Shown: positions 11,629-22,790 of the stretch, piece by piece
Position numbering within the stretch: the first letter of the stretch is position 1
Layout: each line of letters starts with the position of its first letter
Notes under the pieces: generated by a model
Databases searched by the model: none
What the model was told of the DNA's origin: nothing
The model's input: only the letters and a program-made list of their open reading frames with translations
Made by a program: the position numbers and the translations under genes
Assembly (NCBI RefSeq): GCF_028372415.1
Contig: NC_092878.1
Span: 30,486,903 to 30,550,902, forward strand
DNA: 64,000 bases
Source: Notamacropus eugenii
Taxonomy: Eukaryota; Chordata; Mammalia; Diprotodontia; Macropodidae
Direction of reading: 5' to 3'

Positions 11629-12539
11629 GTGGCAGGGACATTTTTCCTTATTGGAAATTCACTCTACCAATGAAATAATAGATCTGATTTTTAAAATCTT
11701 CTTTTAAATCCCTCATTCTTTGATTCTGTCCCCCCCGCCCCACCCCGAGTTTCTCTTCAGTCAGTTGGACAGCATCATTCAAATCATCTGAAATTGTTAC
11801 TAGCCTTAGGGCTATTGCTACATATGGTAGGAGAGATGGGTAAAGAGGAGAAGTTTCTCCAAACCAGCTATATTATTAGAGCTGGAGGTCCAGAGCTGAC
11901 TGAGTTATCAGTCTCTTGCCAAGCATCTGACCCAGTCTACTATTGTCTTCCCTTTCAACTTATGTGGTTCTTTTGGATCTTAACCATTTACTTGGTCTCC
12001 TGAATATTCACTCAACAGATCCCGAAACAAAGTCCACCTGATTCTCATTTATTTGTTTATCCTCTGACTTGTGTTCTTCTGGGTGACTTGACCTTGGGTC
12101 AAGTCTGACCTGCCTTCTATGTGCTCATCCACATCTCTGACCCATGTTACCCAGGTTGCCTAGTTCCCTAATCTAAGTTTCTGATCCCTGTTTCCCAGTG
12201 CAGAAAGAGAACAATCTGCCTGGGAGTCAGTGAAATGAATATTGCCACTTGGCTTGCTTTTCTCTAGTTAATCAACATGGATTGCTTCCTATAGTCAGTA
12301 GGTAGGTAATTTTATTGTTGTTGCAGTACTGAGACATGAGGAATAACTTACAAGGAGCATTTGACCATGGAATCCCAGAATAGCCATGCAAGAGCATTTA
12401 TTCTCAGGGAGGACATGGGGCTGAGGAGTGAAAAATACATTGTTCAGTTTAGGGCAAGTCATAATTTGATAGATCCCAATATTTTTGAGCAACTGTTGAC
12501 TCTTACTGAATCTGAGGTCTTCTCTAACCTCCTGATAAT

Positions 12540-13360
12540 CTGTCTTTCAGCAAATATCAAATGAGGTGAATTGTGAAAGTTCAAGCACCGAAAAGAGAGA
12601 CCTTGGCCGCCGTGTACAAACATCTTTGGGCACCATACAAACTGCCAAATTGACACCTCATTGCAGACGGCAAATAAAGTTAAATTAAGTGACTGAGGGG
12701 ACTTTAACAAATTACCTATTCAAAATTGCTTTTGCAAAGCTTACCAAATTCATGGCAGCCCTGAAAGTATCTCCCTGCAAAAAAATTTTCCCCCTCTTGG
12801 TCTTGTGGCTGCTGCAGGAAAATTAGTAAAATCCACAGAATAACATTTGAACTTTTGCAAATGAGTAAACAGCCAAAATAAACAGCACTTCGGAAAAAAC
12901 ACACATTTTCTCTCTTTTAAGAGCAGGCTGTGCCTCAGCAAAATACCTTAAAAGTGAACTAAAAAGCTTTTAAAAAAATAAACAATTCTGCTTATGATCA
13001 TAAATTGGGACCATATGGAGATGTGAAAGCTGCAAGAACAATCCATTTATGCTCTTTTCTCACTGCCTGCATTATTTGCATGCCACAGAGAATGCTTATA
13101 TTAAGTTGAGTTCACTGAAGTCTTCAGTGACCCCCCAATAAGAATGAACTCTCTTCCTTCTGGGGCTTCTTAGGCAACATTGCAGAAAAAAAGAGAATGA
13201 AATGAAGAGCAATACTTGTTAATAAGCCACAGCTGAGAAGCAAATTCTCCTTTTCAATTTCCCATCATTTTACCTCAATTCATATTTCTCCTTTAAAGTG
13301 CCATATGGCCCCAGTGAATCTCAGTAGATCAGTGATATATACCAAAGTTGAAAATATGTG
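12540..13360. other. Repeat-poor block, candidate conserved noncoding element in SCG5 intron
   Basis: About 800 bp without recognisable repeats, between repeat-rich regions. It contains A/T-rich homeobox- and POU-like words (TTATTTGCATGCCACAG near 13073, CATAAATTGGGACC, CCATTTATGCTC). No open frame of interest. Conservation is inferred from appearance only. Confidence 0.35.
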
Positions 13361-13678
13361 GTGGCATCCTTGTGAATGGTCAGTCATTGATAGAGCTATG
13401 TTGCAATTTGCCCTCTTGTTCGGCTTCCTGGCCTTAAGGGATGGTGAATATACAGACTACCCAGAGTAGATCTGTAGTCTGTTTTCTCCTAATCAACTTG
13501 ATTTGTGCCATGGTGTCATGGGTAAGAGAATGTGGATGATCCGATGCCAGCCATCATCACTAAACAATTCAGGCACTGTTTGGCCACCAGTGTAGCATGG
13601 GCAATGATAGTTTCTTTAAAGGTGAAGGGTTACATTCTCATTGTCTCTTGTGATTATCACTTGTGTTTCTTATTCTAT

Positions 13679-13815
13679 AGAAGTATGATGGCATAATGGA
13701 CAGAAAAGTGGGTGTAGAGTCTGGAAGACCTACGTTCAAATTCTGACACTCATACTGACTCTGGGCAAATCACTTATCCATCTTTGTACCTCGGGTTGCT
13801 CTCTATGACTTAGCT
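13679..13815 (+). mobile_element. MIR/CORE SINE, partial
   Basis: ATGGCATAATGGACAGAAAA, GGAAGACCTACGTTCAAATT and CTGGGCAAATCACTTATCCA are in order. Confidence 0.75.
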
Positions 13816-14519
13816 ACTGAGTTATCTAGTTAGGTTTCCATGCTGAAGATAATTCTTTTGTTATTTTCCCCAATAGCACTTAATGTCTGTACCACTTATC
13901 CAGCACTTACCTAACCAGTTAAAATTAGAAAGAAATTAGATCAGACCCCCAAAGTCAATTGGACTAATCATAGATGAGACCTTTAATTGAAATGGAAATG
14001 ATGACCTCGGTGCCATTACAATATTAGGCCCCTCTTGGCTGCCACAATGCAGGAATTCTTGGAAACACCCAATACCAGGGCTCTGCTTATGAGGAGGGAT
14101 ATGGTAATTATTTGTAAAAGGATATGCCTTAGGATCATAGCATCATAGATTTGGAGTTATAAAGGCCCTTAGAGATTCCCTAATCCAACACTCTGATTTT
14201 ACAGATTGAATATAGTCCTTAAAAATGAAAATTATTTCTTTGACATATGAATATGTGTTTACTGGAGATCAAGTCAGAAAGCTTTAAATCGAACTAACAA
14301 AATAATAAAAGGATAAGGGTATAGAGAAAAACACAATAAATGAGTTTCCTAATTTTTTCTTCCCATTAGCTTAGTTTCTACACAGATATATAAGGTATTT
14401 GTGCTAATTTTGGAAAGCATTTGCACATATTTGAACTCCATAGACAATCATAAACTTCATGCTAACCAGTCTTTTCAACCTTTTAAGAAAAGCTACATAA
14501 TAAAGGAGGACTAATTTAT
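13816..14519. other. Mostly unassigned; weak MIR/L3 trace
   Basis: CATCATAGATTTGGAGTTAT with GATTTTACAGATTGAA at 14135-14215 is a decayed antisense SINE/L3 fragment; nothing else recognised. Confidence 0.45.
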
Positions 14520-14778
14520 GTTTTTTCTCCTCTTCCTTCTCCTCCTTCTCTCTCCCTCCTCTCCATCCTTCCCCCTCTCTCTTTCTCCTCTCCCCTTTCC
14601 TTCCTTCCTTCCCATTTCTCTCTCTCTTTCCTCTCCCTTCTTTCCTTCCCCTTCTTCCTTTCTCTTTCCCTCTCCTCTCTCTCTCTTTCCCTCCCCTCTC
14701 TCTCTCCTCTTTCTCTTTCCCTCCCTCCCCTTCTCTCTCTGTCCCTCTTTCCTTTTTTCTTCTTCCTCCCCCCACTCT
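14520..14778 (+). repeat. Long polypyrimidine tract, about 255 bp
   Basis: Almost pure C/T on the + strand, with TTCC, CTCT and CCCTCT blocks; the opposite strand is pure purine. Frames of Ser/Pro/Leu/Phe (+) or Lys/Arg/Glu/Gly (-) are composition artefacts. Confidence 0.95.
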
Positions 14779-15301
14779 CTTCAGTTGGGGTTCTAATGTG
14801 TAATGAGAATCCTAAAGAAGGAATGAAGAGACATAAGGGACCAGAAAATCCGAAAAGTGTCTTATCAGCATTTGAATCTTTGGGAAGTGGTTGTACTTTT
14901 TGAAAGAGTGGGTGGATGTATTCAAATCAGATACTGCCATATAAACTTCAAGGTCAAGTTTGAAGTTTCTTAGAATATTATGTCCTAAGGAGGCCCTCTC
15001 ATGCTTACTTTTTTTCCCCTTTGGCTCTTCCCTGGATCATAGGTTCTGTTTCCTTACTACTACCTCCTACAATCTTTATCTTCCTTCAATTGACCATTCA
15101 ACACCATTTATTTTTTTGAAATAGATGGTTATTGATATTTTTTTATTTTACCTTGCCTAGGCTTCTTCTCCCTCTCCTACCCAGAGTCATCTCTTCTAAC
15201 AAAGAAATTTTTTAAAAAGAAAAAGAGGAGGAAGAGGAAAAAAGTTCAGCAAAACTAATTTTGCATTTAGAAAAATCTGACATTATAAGCATGTTCCATG
15301 C

Positions 15302-15515
15302 CAGAGGTGTCAAACATGAACCTGTGGGCCTCATGCAGCTGGAGTGCAGCCTGAACCAGATTAAAATGTAATTCAGAAATGTTTAACAAAACAAATAAAA
15401 ATAGAGTGAAACATAGATAATGTTACTGTATGGTTTTCTAAGTGAATATTCAGCCTGCAGAGATCCTGACATACAGTTTAGTTCTACTTCTATTTCAATT
15501 TGACATTTTGACATT
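15302..15515 (+). mobile_element. Probable second hAT-type MITE
   Basis: It starts CAGAGGTGTCAAACATG, a typical hAT-Charlie terminal sequence, followed by GTGGGCC- and GCAGCC-type CG-decayed sequence and an A-rich middle. The right end is degraded (TTTGACATTTTGACA instead of a clean inverted copy). No clear 8-bp duplication was found, so the boundaries are approximate. Confidence 0.55.
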
Positions 15516-15559
15516 CTATCCTCCCCAGCACAAAAGAATGGGAAGAGATGTCTTTTCTT

Positions 15560-15575
15560 GGGGGGGGGGGGGGGG
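15560..15575 (+). repeat. G16 homopolymer
   Basis: Sixteen consecutive G residues after TCTTTTCTT; length is probably unreliable in any assembly. Confidence 0.9.
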
Positions 15576-15654
15576 TTAAGATCAATAATTATTTATGAAA
15601 TTTTCAGCCTGCAGTTTCTCCTATATCTATATTAGTTTTGAGTGTTTGTTTCCA

Positions 15655-16105
15655 TGTTGTGGTCCATTGGATTGTAAGCTCTTGAGAACAGGGACTGTCT
15701 TTTGCCTTTCTTTGTATCCCTAGTGCTTGGGGCAGCTAGGTGGTGCAGTGTCTAGAGGTGGTGCAGGAGTCAGGAGGGCCTGAGTTCAAATCTCACCTCA
15801 GGCACTTGACACTCACTAGCTGTGTGACCTTGGGCAAGTCACTTAACCCCAATTACCTCATCTTGGGTCATCTCCAGTCATCCTTATGAATATCTGGTCA
15901 TTGGATCCATATGGCTCTGGAGGAGAAGTGAGACCTGCACAGCCCTCCCTCACTCAAAACAAAGTCAAGTGCAAGTCATATCATCATTTCTGTGATGGCA
16001 TGGTCTTCTTCGGCAATGAAGGACAAACACACACACCAATCCCTAGTGCTTAGCATATTGCCTAGAATATAATAGGAGCTTAATAAATGCAAAATAACTG
16101 ATTGA
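15655..16105 (+). mobile_element. L2 3' end split by a SINE
   Basis: TTGGATTGTAAGCTCTTGAG to ATCCCTAGTGCTT (15728) continues after the SINE as AGCATATTGCCTAGAATATA and ATAGGAGCTTAATAAATGC. Confidence 0.75.
15729..16038 (+). mobile_element. SINE, same class as 10142-10457, inserted in an L2
   Basis: GGGGCAGCTAGGTGGTGCAG head, GGGTCATCTCCAGTCATCCT tail, ends in (CA)n. A 13-bp duplication ATCCCTAGTGCTT (15716-15728 and 16039-16051) splits an L2 3' end. Confidence 0.95.
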
Positions 16106-16390
16106 TGACTCCTCTGTGCCAGGCATTGTGACTCATGCCATGGGTGTAAAGACAGTAAAACAGTCCCTACATTTAAGGAGTTTACATTCTAATAGAGGAT
16201 ACTGCATGTATATAGACAGGCATCTGCAAAACCCATAGAAAACACATACAAGGAAAGGAAGGCATGAGCAGGTGGGGTGGAAGGGGATGGAGTTGGGCAC
16301 TAGGAAAGTCCTCTTGGAGAAGGTGGTGCCTGAACTGAGTCTTAAAAGCAACCAGGGATTTGAAGCAGGGGTTATGAGGACGGATGTCAT
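16105..16390. repeat. Unassigned marsupial interspersed repeat ('caggcattgtg' module)
   Basis: TGTGCCAGGCATTGTGACTC, TAAGGAGTTTACATTCTAAT and CCTGAACTGAGTCTTAAAAG recur in related form near 6930, 18700, 59390, 59810 and 61000. I could not name the family with confidence. Confidence 0.5.
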
Positions 16391-16447
16391 CCATTGATTC
16401 ACTTCTTAAAGAGGGCTCTTATAACCTCACTCAAAGTGTGAACCTGA

Positions 16448-16682
16448 AAAGGCCTCAGCCTAAAAGGGCCAGGGTCCCCAGGGTCTCCCATTGCATTCTG
16501 GGCCATCTCCAGTCATCTTGATGAATATCTGGTCACTGGACCCAGATGGCTCAGGAGAAGAAAGTGAGGTTGGTGACCTTGCACATTTCTCCCTCACTCA
16601 AATCCAGGTCAACTGCAAGTCATGTCATCAATCCCTGATGTCATGGTCTCCTTCAAAAAAGGACAAACACAACAACAATGAG
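16448..16682 (+). mobile_element. Tail-only relative of the SINE class at 10142 and 15729
   Basis: Starts AGGGCCAGGGTCCCCAGGGT instead of a tRNA-type head, then joins the shared tail: GGCCATCTCCAGTCATCTTG, TCAACTGCAAGTCATGTCAT and a GGACAAACACAACAACAA end. This shows the tail exists as an independent repeat. Confidence 0.85.
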
Positions 16683-16817
16683 GAGGGAATGTATCCCAGC
16701 CAGCGCTTAGGCATGGATACAGACAAGAAAGGATATTGAAAGTAAGGAGCAGCAAGAGACAGCCAGACTGATAGAATGCAAAGTATGTAGAGAGGGAGTA
16801 ATATATAGCAATGGGTC

Positions 16818-17075
16818 ATGTTCAGCACAATTCAGGTGTCACCTCCTATACTTGGCCCTTGGAAAATCATCCCAGGTGTCTATGTTCTCTCCCTCTTGAG
16901 ATGACCTTCTCTATAGTTTGTATTGACTTATCTCTGTGCTTGTGATACTCTGCCCCTTCACATACACACATACACACAAGTAAAATATAATTAAATATAA
17001 TTAAAATATAATGTCTTTGAATTTACATTTTAGGCACAGTGCTTTGCATTCAATATATGCTTGTTGATCAGCTGA
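16818..17075 (+). mobile_element. L2 3' end, sense
   Basis: AATTCAGGTGTCACCTCCTA, AAATCATCCCAGGTGTCT and GGCACAGTGCTTTGCATTCA are L2-like and in order. A short A/T-rich run (16980-17012) lies inside. Confidence 0.6.
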
Positions 17076-18179
17076 TGGAAAGAAGATAAGGATTTTCATG
17101 AGGAGGCAGAATCCAAATCCTAGGGAAAGGAGCCCTGTTAAGAGAGCAAAGAAGGCAAGCATGAGAGGGCTTTGTAAAGATACAGTGTTGCTACATCCTT
17201 AATAAATGTTTATTGAATTGAATGGAATTGCTGTCACCCATCTCATATCTCCTTTGTTTATTTATTGCTTTTTGGGTTTTTGAAAGATGAAAGTTGCCTC
17301 GGATTCCTTGAGCATAAGACTTCTCCTTTCTCTTAATTCAGATCCTTTTTTTCTGTCCCTTGGGTATCTCAGGCTGGCACCCTCTGCCCACTAGCAAGGA
17401 TATTTGGGAAGTGCCATGGGTGGGTGCGGGCTCAAGGAGCTGGCTTTAATAACCCATATGATTTCTTGAGCTTTTTAGACCATAATAGAAATGGTATACC
17501 CAGGATGGTTGGAAGAATGAAGGAAGGGGCTGTATTTTTAGTGCCTGCTGTTTGTGGGTAACATAACTGAAAACTGTTGGATCTTTTCCCCTTTAGCTGA
17601 ATGGCTGGTATTCAGGAGCTTGCACCCACTCTTGCCAGGCTGCCCTCATGGAACTCCCTTTTTATGATGTGGGTGACTGGTTACTTGGCACCTGCCTGTC
17701 CCACTACAATTCTTCATTATTGTCCAGCACTGATGTCCAGTCATCCAGCCCAACTGGCAGCCTTGGCGTCATTGGGTTATAGCAGAGAGGGTTTATTGAT
17801 GAGACTTGACTGGCGGGCTGGCTGTGAGCTTGTCAGGGCGTTACCACATTGTGAGTGAAAGTCTGTAGGCTAGGGGCTGGGTCTGGATGCTGCAAACCTG
17901 CTGGCATGGAGCTGGCATTCAGACATTAATGAACGACAGTAGCAAGAATAATGGCCAGGGTCCCATCCTAGAAGGATTCTGCCAATGCCTCCCGAGAATG
18001 AGGACTTGGCTTCAGTCGCTCTGAATCTTCATGGTGAGTTGTTGTAAGGAGAATTGTTTAGGAGACTAAGCCCCCTGGATCTCTTGAGCCCACTCTCATT
18101 TTGGGAGATCTCATTTTACCAATGGACACTCTGGGGCTCTAACCATTCTTTGGAAGTGGAAAACAAAGTAAGAAGATGC
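17076..18179. other. No recognised gene; unique-looking sequence
   Basis: Includes an 85-codon + frame (17601-17858) that does not resemble the missing 7B2 N-terminal exon or any family I know. A short L2 tail lies near 17190. Confidence 0.45.
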
Positions 18180-18310
18180 TTGTAGGGCCCTATTATGCTT
18201 GTGCTGGGCATCACTACCTGATCACAGGCAAATTATCTAACCTCTGTGGGCCTTAGTTTTCTCATCTGTAAATCGGGGATACTAGCCCTACATACTTCTT
18301 TGGAATGGTG
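18180..18310 (+). mobile_element. MIR SINE, partial
   Basis: GGCAAATTATCTAACCTCTG and TCTCATCTGTAAATCGGGGA are the MIR core/3' part. Confidence 0.7.
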
Positions 18311-18329
18311 CAGGTTTTCTTGCTAGTGT

Positions 18330-18665
18330 GCTCATGTTGTTCCTTTTGCCTTGACTCTCTACCAACCCCACTCCTTCTCTCTTGATCCATTTCTATCCAT
18401 ACTTCAAACCGCAGTTCAGATGTCATCTACTCCATGAAGCCTTCCCTGATGTCCAGTCAGAAGTCATCACTCTCACTTCTGAACTCCCAAAGTACTCTAT
18501 CTTTAGTTGCACTCTTGTATTCTAATAATGATATTTATTAAACAATAACTTGCTAAGCACCTACTATGTGCACAGGGCTGTGTTAGGCACTGAGTTATAT
18601 AGACAAATAATGTCCATAACTGATACCACACAGACTTTTAATAAGTGCTTGTTGAATGAATAAAA
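18330..18665 (+). mobile_element. L2 LINE 3' end, sense, with an inserted 'cactgtgctaag' module
   Basis: ATACTTCAAACCGCAGTTCA, TCCATGAAGCCTTCCCTGAT and AATAAGTGCTTGTTGAATGA mark an L2 3' end. Near 18540-18605 it carries TTAAACAATAACTTGCTAAG and the CACCTACTATGTG module seen elsewhere in the window. Confidence 0.75.
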
Positions 18666-18810
18666 TGACTAGCATGGTTTTACAAAGTACACTATGAACA
18701 TTACTTAGTAAGTCAGTCACATTTCTTAAGCAGCTTCTATCTGCCAGGCACTGTGCTAAGCACTGGGAGTATAAAAAGAGGCAAAAGATAGTGCCTCCCT
18801 CATGGATTGG

Positions 18811-19052
18811 CAGCTAGTTGTCATAATCTGATAGAGCACTGGAGTCAGGAAGACTCATCTTCTTGAGTTCAAATCTGAACTCAGATATTTACAAGCTGCG
18901 TGGCCCTGGGCAAATCACTTAACCTCTGTTTGCTTCAGTTTCTTCATCTGTAAAATGAGCTGGTAAAGGGAAAGGCAAACCACTCCAGTATCTTTGCCAA
19001 CAAAACCCCACATGGGGTCATGAAGAGTTGGATAGGACTGAACAAAAACAAA
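18811..19052 (+). mobile_element. SINE with BovB-like RTE tail
   Basis: CAGCTAGTTGTCATAATCTG head (decayed), CCTGGGCAAATCACTTAACC, then GGCAAACCACTCCAGTATCT, TTGCCAACAAAACCCC and GAAGAGTTGGATAGGACTGA, ending ACAAAAACAAA. Confidence 0.9.
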
Positions 19053-19074
19053 CCCTGTAGGAGCTCATTGTCTA

Positions 19075-19255
19075 ATGGGATCATCTCATGATTTCATTTG
19101 ATCTTTACAACAGCCCTATGAGGAAGGTTCTAGTAATATCCCCATTTTACAGATGAGGAAGAGGAGGGTCAGAGATGTTTTGACTCACCTGGGGTCATAC
19201 AAGATAAGACTCAAACCCAAGTTGCTCTTAATACCAAGTTGAAGGCATTGTCCTC
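19075..19255 (-). mobile_element. MIR-type SINE, antisense
   Basis: TTTGATCTTTACAACAGCCC and CCATTTTACAGATGAGGAAG mark a MIR3-like element in antisense. Confidence 0.7.
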
Positions 19256-19367
19256 CATCGTGATTCTCTAGATATCCTGTGCTATGGTTACTTGTGTATT
19301 TCCTTATCTTTACTAGTGAGAAAGCTTCATGAAGGCAGGACATTTTTCTTTTGCACTACTTTGGGAG

Positions 19368-19610
19368 GACACTAGATGACTCAGTGGATAATAGAGCATT
19401 GGGTCTGGAATCAGAAGATCTGAATTCAAATCTGGCCTCAGACACTTTCTAGCTGTTTTATCCTGGGCAAGTCACTTAATCTCTGTTTGTCATAATCCAC
19501 TGGCGAAAAAAATGGCAAACCGCTCCAGTATTTTTGCCAAGAAAACCCCATGGACAGTATGGTTCACATGAAGAGCTTGACAGGACTGAATGAACAGCAA
19601 TGACAAACTA
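19368..19610 (+). mobile_element. SINE with BovB-like RTE tail
   Basis: ACTAGATGACTCAGTGGATA head, CTGGGCAAGTCACTTAATCT, GGCAAACCGCTCCAGTATTT, TTGCCAAGAAAACCCC and GCTTGACAGGACTGAATGAA. Confidence 0.9.
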
Positions 19611-20019
19611 CCTTGGACAGATTAAGAAATTGATAATGTATGTGTTGTTTTTTAATGAAGTAAGTCAAAATCAAAAATGTGGAAACATTTTGCAAAAACT
19701 GAAAACACTGTATAACTAGAAGAATTGCAAAATAAAGAGAGAGTAGAGCTCAGCATTACTACCTTTTTTCACTTCCTCCTTTATAGGCTGGTAGGGGGCT
19801 ATAGTGTCCTTATAGAGATTACTTGGGCTTTCATAAAACACAGTCCTCAGGGCTTCACATATCCCTAGAAATGAATGGACTTGTGAATAGTGTCCTTTCT
19901 ATACTGTATGTTCCTGTTAGAAGCTCTAAATTAGAAAGGGGAAGGTGGTCACATTAACAGAAGTTGTAACTTCCCACCTAACAGAGATCCAGTAACAAAA
20001 ATAGTTAGTATTTATCAAG

Positions 20020-20235
20020 CATCTTAAAATTTCCTAGCATTTTGCAAATATTATCTTACGTTTCCTTACAGCAACTCTGAGAGGCCGGTGTTATTACTGT
20101 TATTGCTACCATTATACAGATGAGAAACTGTGACTTGCCCAGGGTCATATATCTAGTAAATGTCTGTATAAGGCTGGATTTGAACTCAGATCTTCCTGAC
20201 TCCAGGTCCAGCATTTTATCCACTGAGCATCACAG
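20020..20235 (-). mobile_element. MIR3-like SINE, antisense
   Basis: AGCATTTTGCAAATATTATC, TACAGATGAGAAACTGTGAC and GAACTCAGATCTTCCTGACT follow the MIR3-like order. Confidence 0.75.
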
Positions 20236-20569
20236 GATGGGTCCATGTAGTATAGAGGCAAATGGCTTAGCCCTCTCAATGATCCAGGTGGTTAATACTC
20301 ATGACCCAATCTCTTATTGTATTGAAAGTTGTACAAAAATTTGACCACCAACTAATGACTTTTTTTTTTTTTAGCCATAGCAATTTATGAAACTGTTTGC
20401 CAACGGTTGGAGAGATGATCATTATCAGTGGGGGGTGTATTTACACTAAATAAAATCTTGATTCCTTAATATATTGATATAGGATAATGATTGATACTAT
20501 TCTGCTTACCTCATAGAGTTATTTTAAGGATGTGAAGAAAACAATGAAAAAATATTTATTGCTATACAA

Positions 20570-20881
20570 TGGGTTTGCCCTTCGTTCCCGAAGAAGACCA
20601 TGCCATCAGAGAAATAATGACATGACTTGCACTTGACTTTGTTTTGAGTAAGGGAGGGCTGTGCAGGTCACCAGCCTCACTTCTCCTCCAGAGCCATCTG
20701 AATCCAGCAACTAGATATTCATCAGGATGACTGGAGATGACCCAGAATGAGGCAGTTGGGGTTAAGTGACTTGCCCAAGGTCACACAGCTAGTGAGTGTC
20801 AAGTGTCTGAGGTGAGATTTGAACTCAGATCCTCCTGACTCCTGCACTGGTGCTCTATCCACTGCATCACCTACCTGCCCC
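20570..20881 (-). mobile_element. SINE, same class as 10142-10457, antisense, inserted in an older MIR-like region
   Basis: In antisense: CGAAGAAGACCATGCCATCA, CACTTGACTTTGTTTTGAGT, GATGACTGGAGATGACCCAG, GTTAAGTGACTTGCCCAAGG. Left and right flanks are decayed MIR-like sequence. Confidence 0.93.
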
Positions 20882-21139
20882 TACAGATAGTAAGTAACTT
20901 GCCCAAAGAAACAAAAGTACTAGGTAGCTTAAGAGACATTTAAACTCAGGTCTTCTGATTCCAAATGCCCTAGTCTTTTCACTACATCATTCTGCCTGCT
21001 TTTACTTCCTTCAAATCCAGTTCTGACATTATCCTTTCCATGAAGTCTCAAGTGATTTTTCCCTTCTTGAATCTCTGTCTGGATCTCTCATAGGAATGAA
21101 TCCCAACACTAATTTGGATCAAAGGGGGGAGGGGGGAGG

Positions 21140-21550
21140 GAGCATTTCTTAGGTGCCTACTATGTTTCAGAAATTATAAGGGCTTTACAAATGTTATCTC
21201 ATTTGATCCTCACAACAACAGTGCGAAGTAGGTGCTATTATTATTCCCATTTTAAAACTCAGAAAATGGAGGAAGATAGAGGTCAAATGACTTGTCTAGG
21301 GATACACAATTAATATCTGAGGCCAAATTTGAACTCAGGTCTTCCTGACTCCAGACCCAATGCTCCATCTACCTAGCTGCCTGATTATTACATCTGAAAG
21401 GGGCTTAATAACAATTCCAATCCTATTTTACAGAAGAGAAAACTGAGGTAAATGAAGTGATTTCCCTGTGGTCACACAGGTAATGAGTAGCCCAGCTAGA
21501 TTTTGAATTCATGTCTTTGACAAAAAAACTAGCGCTCTTTCTATTAAACT
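21140..21550 (-). mobile_element. Two adjacent MIR-type SINEs, antisense
   Basis: First copy: TCATTTGATCCTCACAACAA and GAACTCAGGTCTTCCTGACT, ending CTAGCTGCCTG near 21382. Second, shorter copy: ATTTTACAGAAGAGAAAACT and CCTGTGGTCACACAGGTAAT. Confidence 0.75.
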
Positions 21551-22189
21551 AATCGACTGTGGAAACGAAGACCCATGAGGAAAGACTAAATTAAATAATA
21601 TTGTTTATCCTGAGGAAGAAAATAACAAACGATGATTTATGGTTTTTATGAAGGTAGGCCAAAGAGAAATGGGATTTAGTTGGAGCACCAAGGATTTTAT
21701 CTACCTAGAGAACAATGATCCAAAAGGTGGGTGAAGGAGGCTCTTGGGATCTTTTTCTCTTGATGTGTTTCAGGTTAGATCAACTTTCATTTGCCTTTGG
21801 TATTTTAAGTGTGTGCTCATTGGGAAGCAAGGGAAGAGGTGGTATGGCTTCTTAGAGGCCTTTTCTATTTACAATGTAAGGTTTGTAAGGATGAACCTGA
21901 GTCATCAAGACCAAGATTAAATTGTATTGTCTTCTCTTGCTTAAGAAGGCAGAGAAAAGATCCCTTTGCCTCTCAATCAATGATTTTATTAATACAACAC
22001 AAAATCTCTAAGTTTGTGGAAGATGTGGTATAGAATCAGTTGGGGCTGGTCCAGAAAAAGTTTTCTGAGAGAATAGGACTTGTTTTGGTTTTCAAAAGGC
22101 ATCAGGAGAGGAGTGTGCTGCTAAAAGTTTAATTAATAATTGGCTCTCCAGAAAAAAAACCATACAAACAATACACTAAATTTAATCTG

Positions 22190-22790
22190 TATTTTTTAAA
22201 AAAGAAGTTTTTACTGATGTCTTCTGTTTTGTACATCATCCTAGTTATCTCAAGTATCCTTCTCTTTTATTCAAGTCCTCTTTGATCTTTGTAATTTTGT
22301 TACATTCACTCAATTTTTCCATTTACGTTGTTGTGGTTACTGTGTATGTTGTTTTCTTGATTCTGTATCAGTTCCTGTTGATCTTCCCAGGCTTCAATGT
22401 ATTTATCACACTTATCATTTCTTACAGCATAATAATAGTTTGTTACTACAATTCTCCAATGAATGGTCATCTACTTTGTTTCCAATTCTTTGCTATCACA
22501 AAAAGTGCTGCTGTAAATATTTTGGTGTTTTTGGGGAGTTTTCTTCTTATTAATGGCTTCCTTAGCATATAAATCCAATAATGGAGTCTTTGGTTCAAAG
22601 AGCATGGACACTGTAGTCACTTTACTTGCATTATTCCAAATTGCTTTCCAAAATGGTTGTATTATTTCACAGCTCCACCAACAATGTGTTAGTATACCTG
22701 TCATTACACAGCCTCTCCAGCATTGATTATTGTCATTTTTGTCATCTTTGTCAATTTAATCTACATTATTAGCATTTTCTAACACTTTCG
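22190..22790 (-). mobile_element. L1 LINE 3' end, antisense, old
   Basis: On the minus strand, sequences corresponding to L1 ORF2 C-terminus are visible (IQPFWKAIWNNASKVTT, LFEPKTPLLDLY) and the + strand shows the antisense of the YYCAIRNDE and VAKNWKS regions. There is strong divergence and no intact frame. The left end has an A/T-rich tail near 22185-22205. Confidence 0.8.

Noticed and set aside
14404-14796. Arg/Glu/Gly-rich (minus) and Ser/Pro/Phe-rich (plus) frames over 90 codons
   Set aside because: They are composition artefacts of a polypyrimidine tract.
17601-17858. 85-codon + frame considered as the missing 7B2 N-terminal exon
   Set aside because: No similarity to the 7B2 signal peptide or the EYPAHQAMNLVG region in any frame, and no donor in the needed phase at its end.
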